From: Edwardsiella tarda ATCC 15947 = NBRC 105688
GTDB lineage: Bacteria; Pseudomonadota; Gammaproteobacteria; Enterobacterales; Enterobacteriaceae
Length of the DNA: 64,000 nucleotides
NCBI RefSeq assembly: GCF_003113495.2
Contig: NZ_CP084506.1
Location: 2,914,001 to 2,978,000 of the forward strand
Direction: 5' to 3'
Below are positions 63,811-64,000 of this stretch, in pieces. Under the pieces are notes generated by a model. That model was given only the letters and a program-made list of their open reading frames with translations. It did not search any database and had not been told where the DNA came from. How positions within the stretch are numbered: position 1 is the stretch's first letter; every line of letters starts with the position of its first letter. A program made the translations under genes and the position numbers.

Positions 63811-64000
63811 CTACGCGCAGGGCGCGAAGATTACCTGATGTGAGAACCCGTTACCATACGCCTAGGATAAAAGCTCTAGTCTATTATAGTCATTGAATAA
63901 ATCTGATTGTGATAACGAACATTCAGAAGAATAATAATTAACATCTATGGAACATCGGTGGCGACGACGCCCGACGTTTCACCGTTTTCTCTCCGAGGGT
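63811..64000. other. yfiF upstream region to window end
   Basis: No coding sequence recognised in the last 190 bases. In E. coli the divergent neighbour is trxC; its start is not seen here. Confidence 0.35.

Overview
This window is chromosomal DNA of an enterobacterium. Gene content, gene order and close protein similarity to Escherichia coli K-12 all point to Enterobacterales, and the overall set suggests Edwardsiella or a close relative in Hafniaceae; that genus call is inference from memory, not from a search. The flanks are GC-rich with dense, short-spaced operons. Read backwards, the window follows the E. coli 0 to 4 minute region: arcA, yjtD/lasT, thrLABC, yaaA, yaaJ, talB, mog, satP, dnaKJ, nhaAR, rpsT, ribF-ileS-lspA-fkpB-ispH, dapB, carAB, folA, apaHG-rsmA-pdxA-surA-lptD, djlA, rluA, rapA.

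Layout. 1-10.7 kb: the 3' part of rapA, rluA, djlA (opposite strand), then the lptD-surA-pdxA-rsmA-apaG-apaH run (outer-membrane biogenesis, PLP synthesis, rRNA methylation, Ap4A hydrolysis). 10.7-18.5 kb: folA, a YjjB/YjjP exporter pair that lies elsewhere in E. coli, carB-carA with a TTG start and two ARG boxes, and dapB. 18.5-23.3 kb: a xanthine dehydrogenase operon (xdhABC) and a secreted PEBP-family protein, not at this place in E. coli. 23.4-29.2 kb: ribF-ileS-lspA-fkpB-ispH. 29.5-35.7 kb: rpsT, nhaR/nhaA, dnaJ/dnaK with heat-shock promoters.

35.7-46.07 kb is a strongly AT-rich island between dnaK and satP. It carries a large serine recombinase, a 450-residue P-loop helicase-like protein of unknown function, a 220-bp field of dense palindromes, an IS1-family relic, a two-gene cassette that looks like a restriction-modification system (PD-EIK nuclease plus a zinc-ribbon DPPY DNA methyltransferase), a divergent small serine recombinase, a secreted LprI-like protein and a small zinc-ribbon membrane protein with a poly-Asn tract. 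This is the accessory, probably horizontally acquired part and the best place to look for new biology.

46.1-59.8 kb returns to core genes: satP, an MHS-type transporter, mog, a HAD-like protein with altered catalytic motifs, gabD, talB, yaaJ, yaaA and the attenuated thrLABC operon. 59.9-63.8 kb: lasT/yjtD, a yjjY-like small ORF upstream of arcA, arcA with an FNR-like box, an IS200-type insertion and yfiF. In E. coli yfiF is far from arcA, so the IS200 marks a synteny break. No rRNA, tRNA or CRISPR array was seen.
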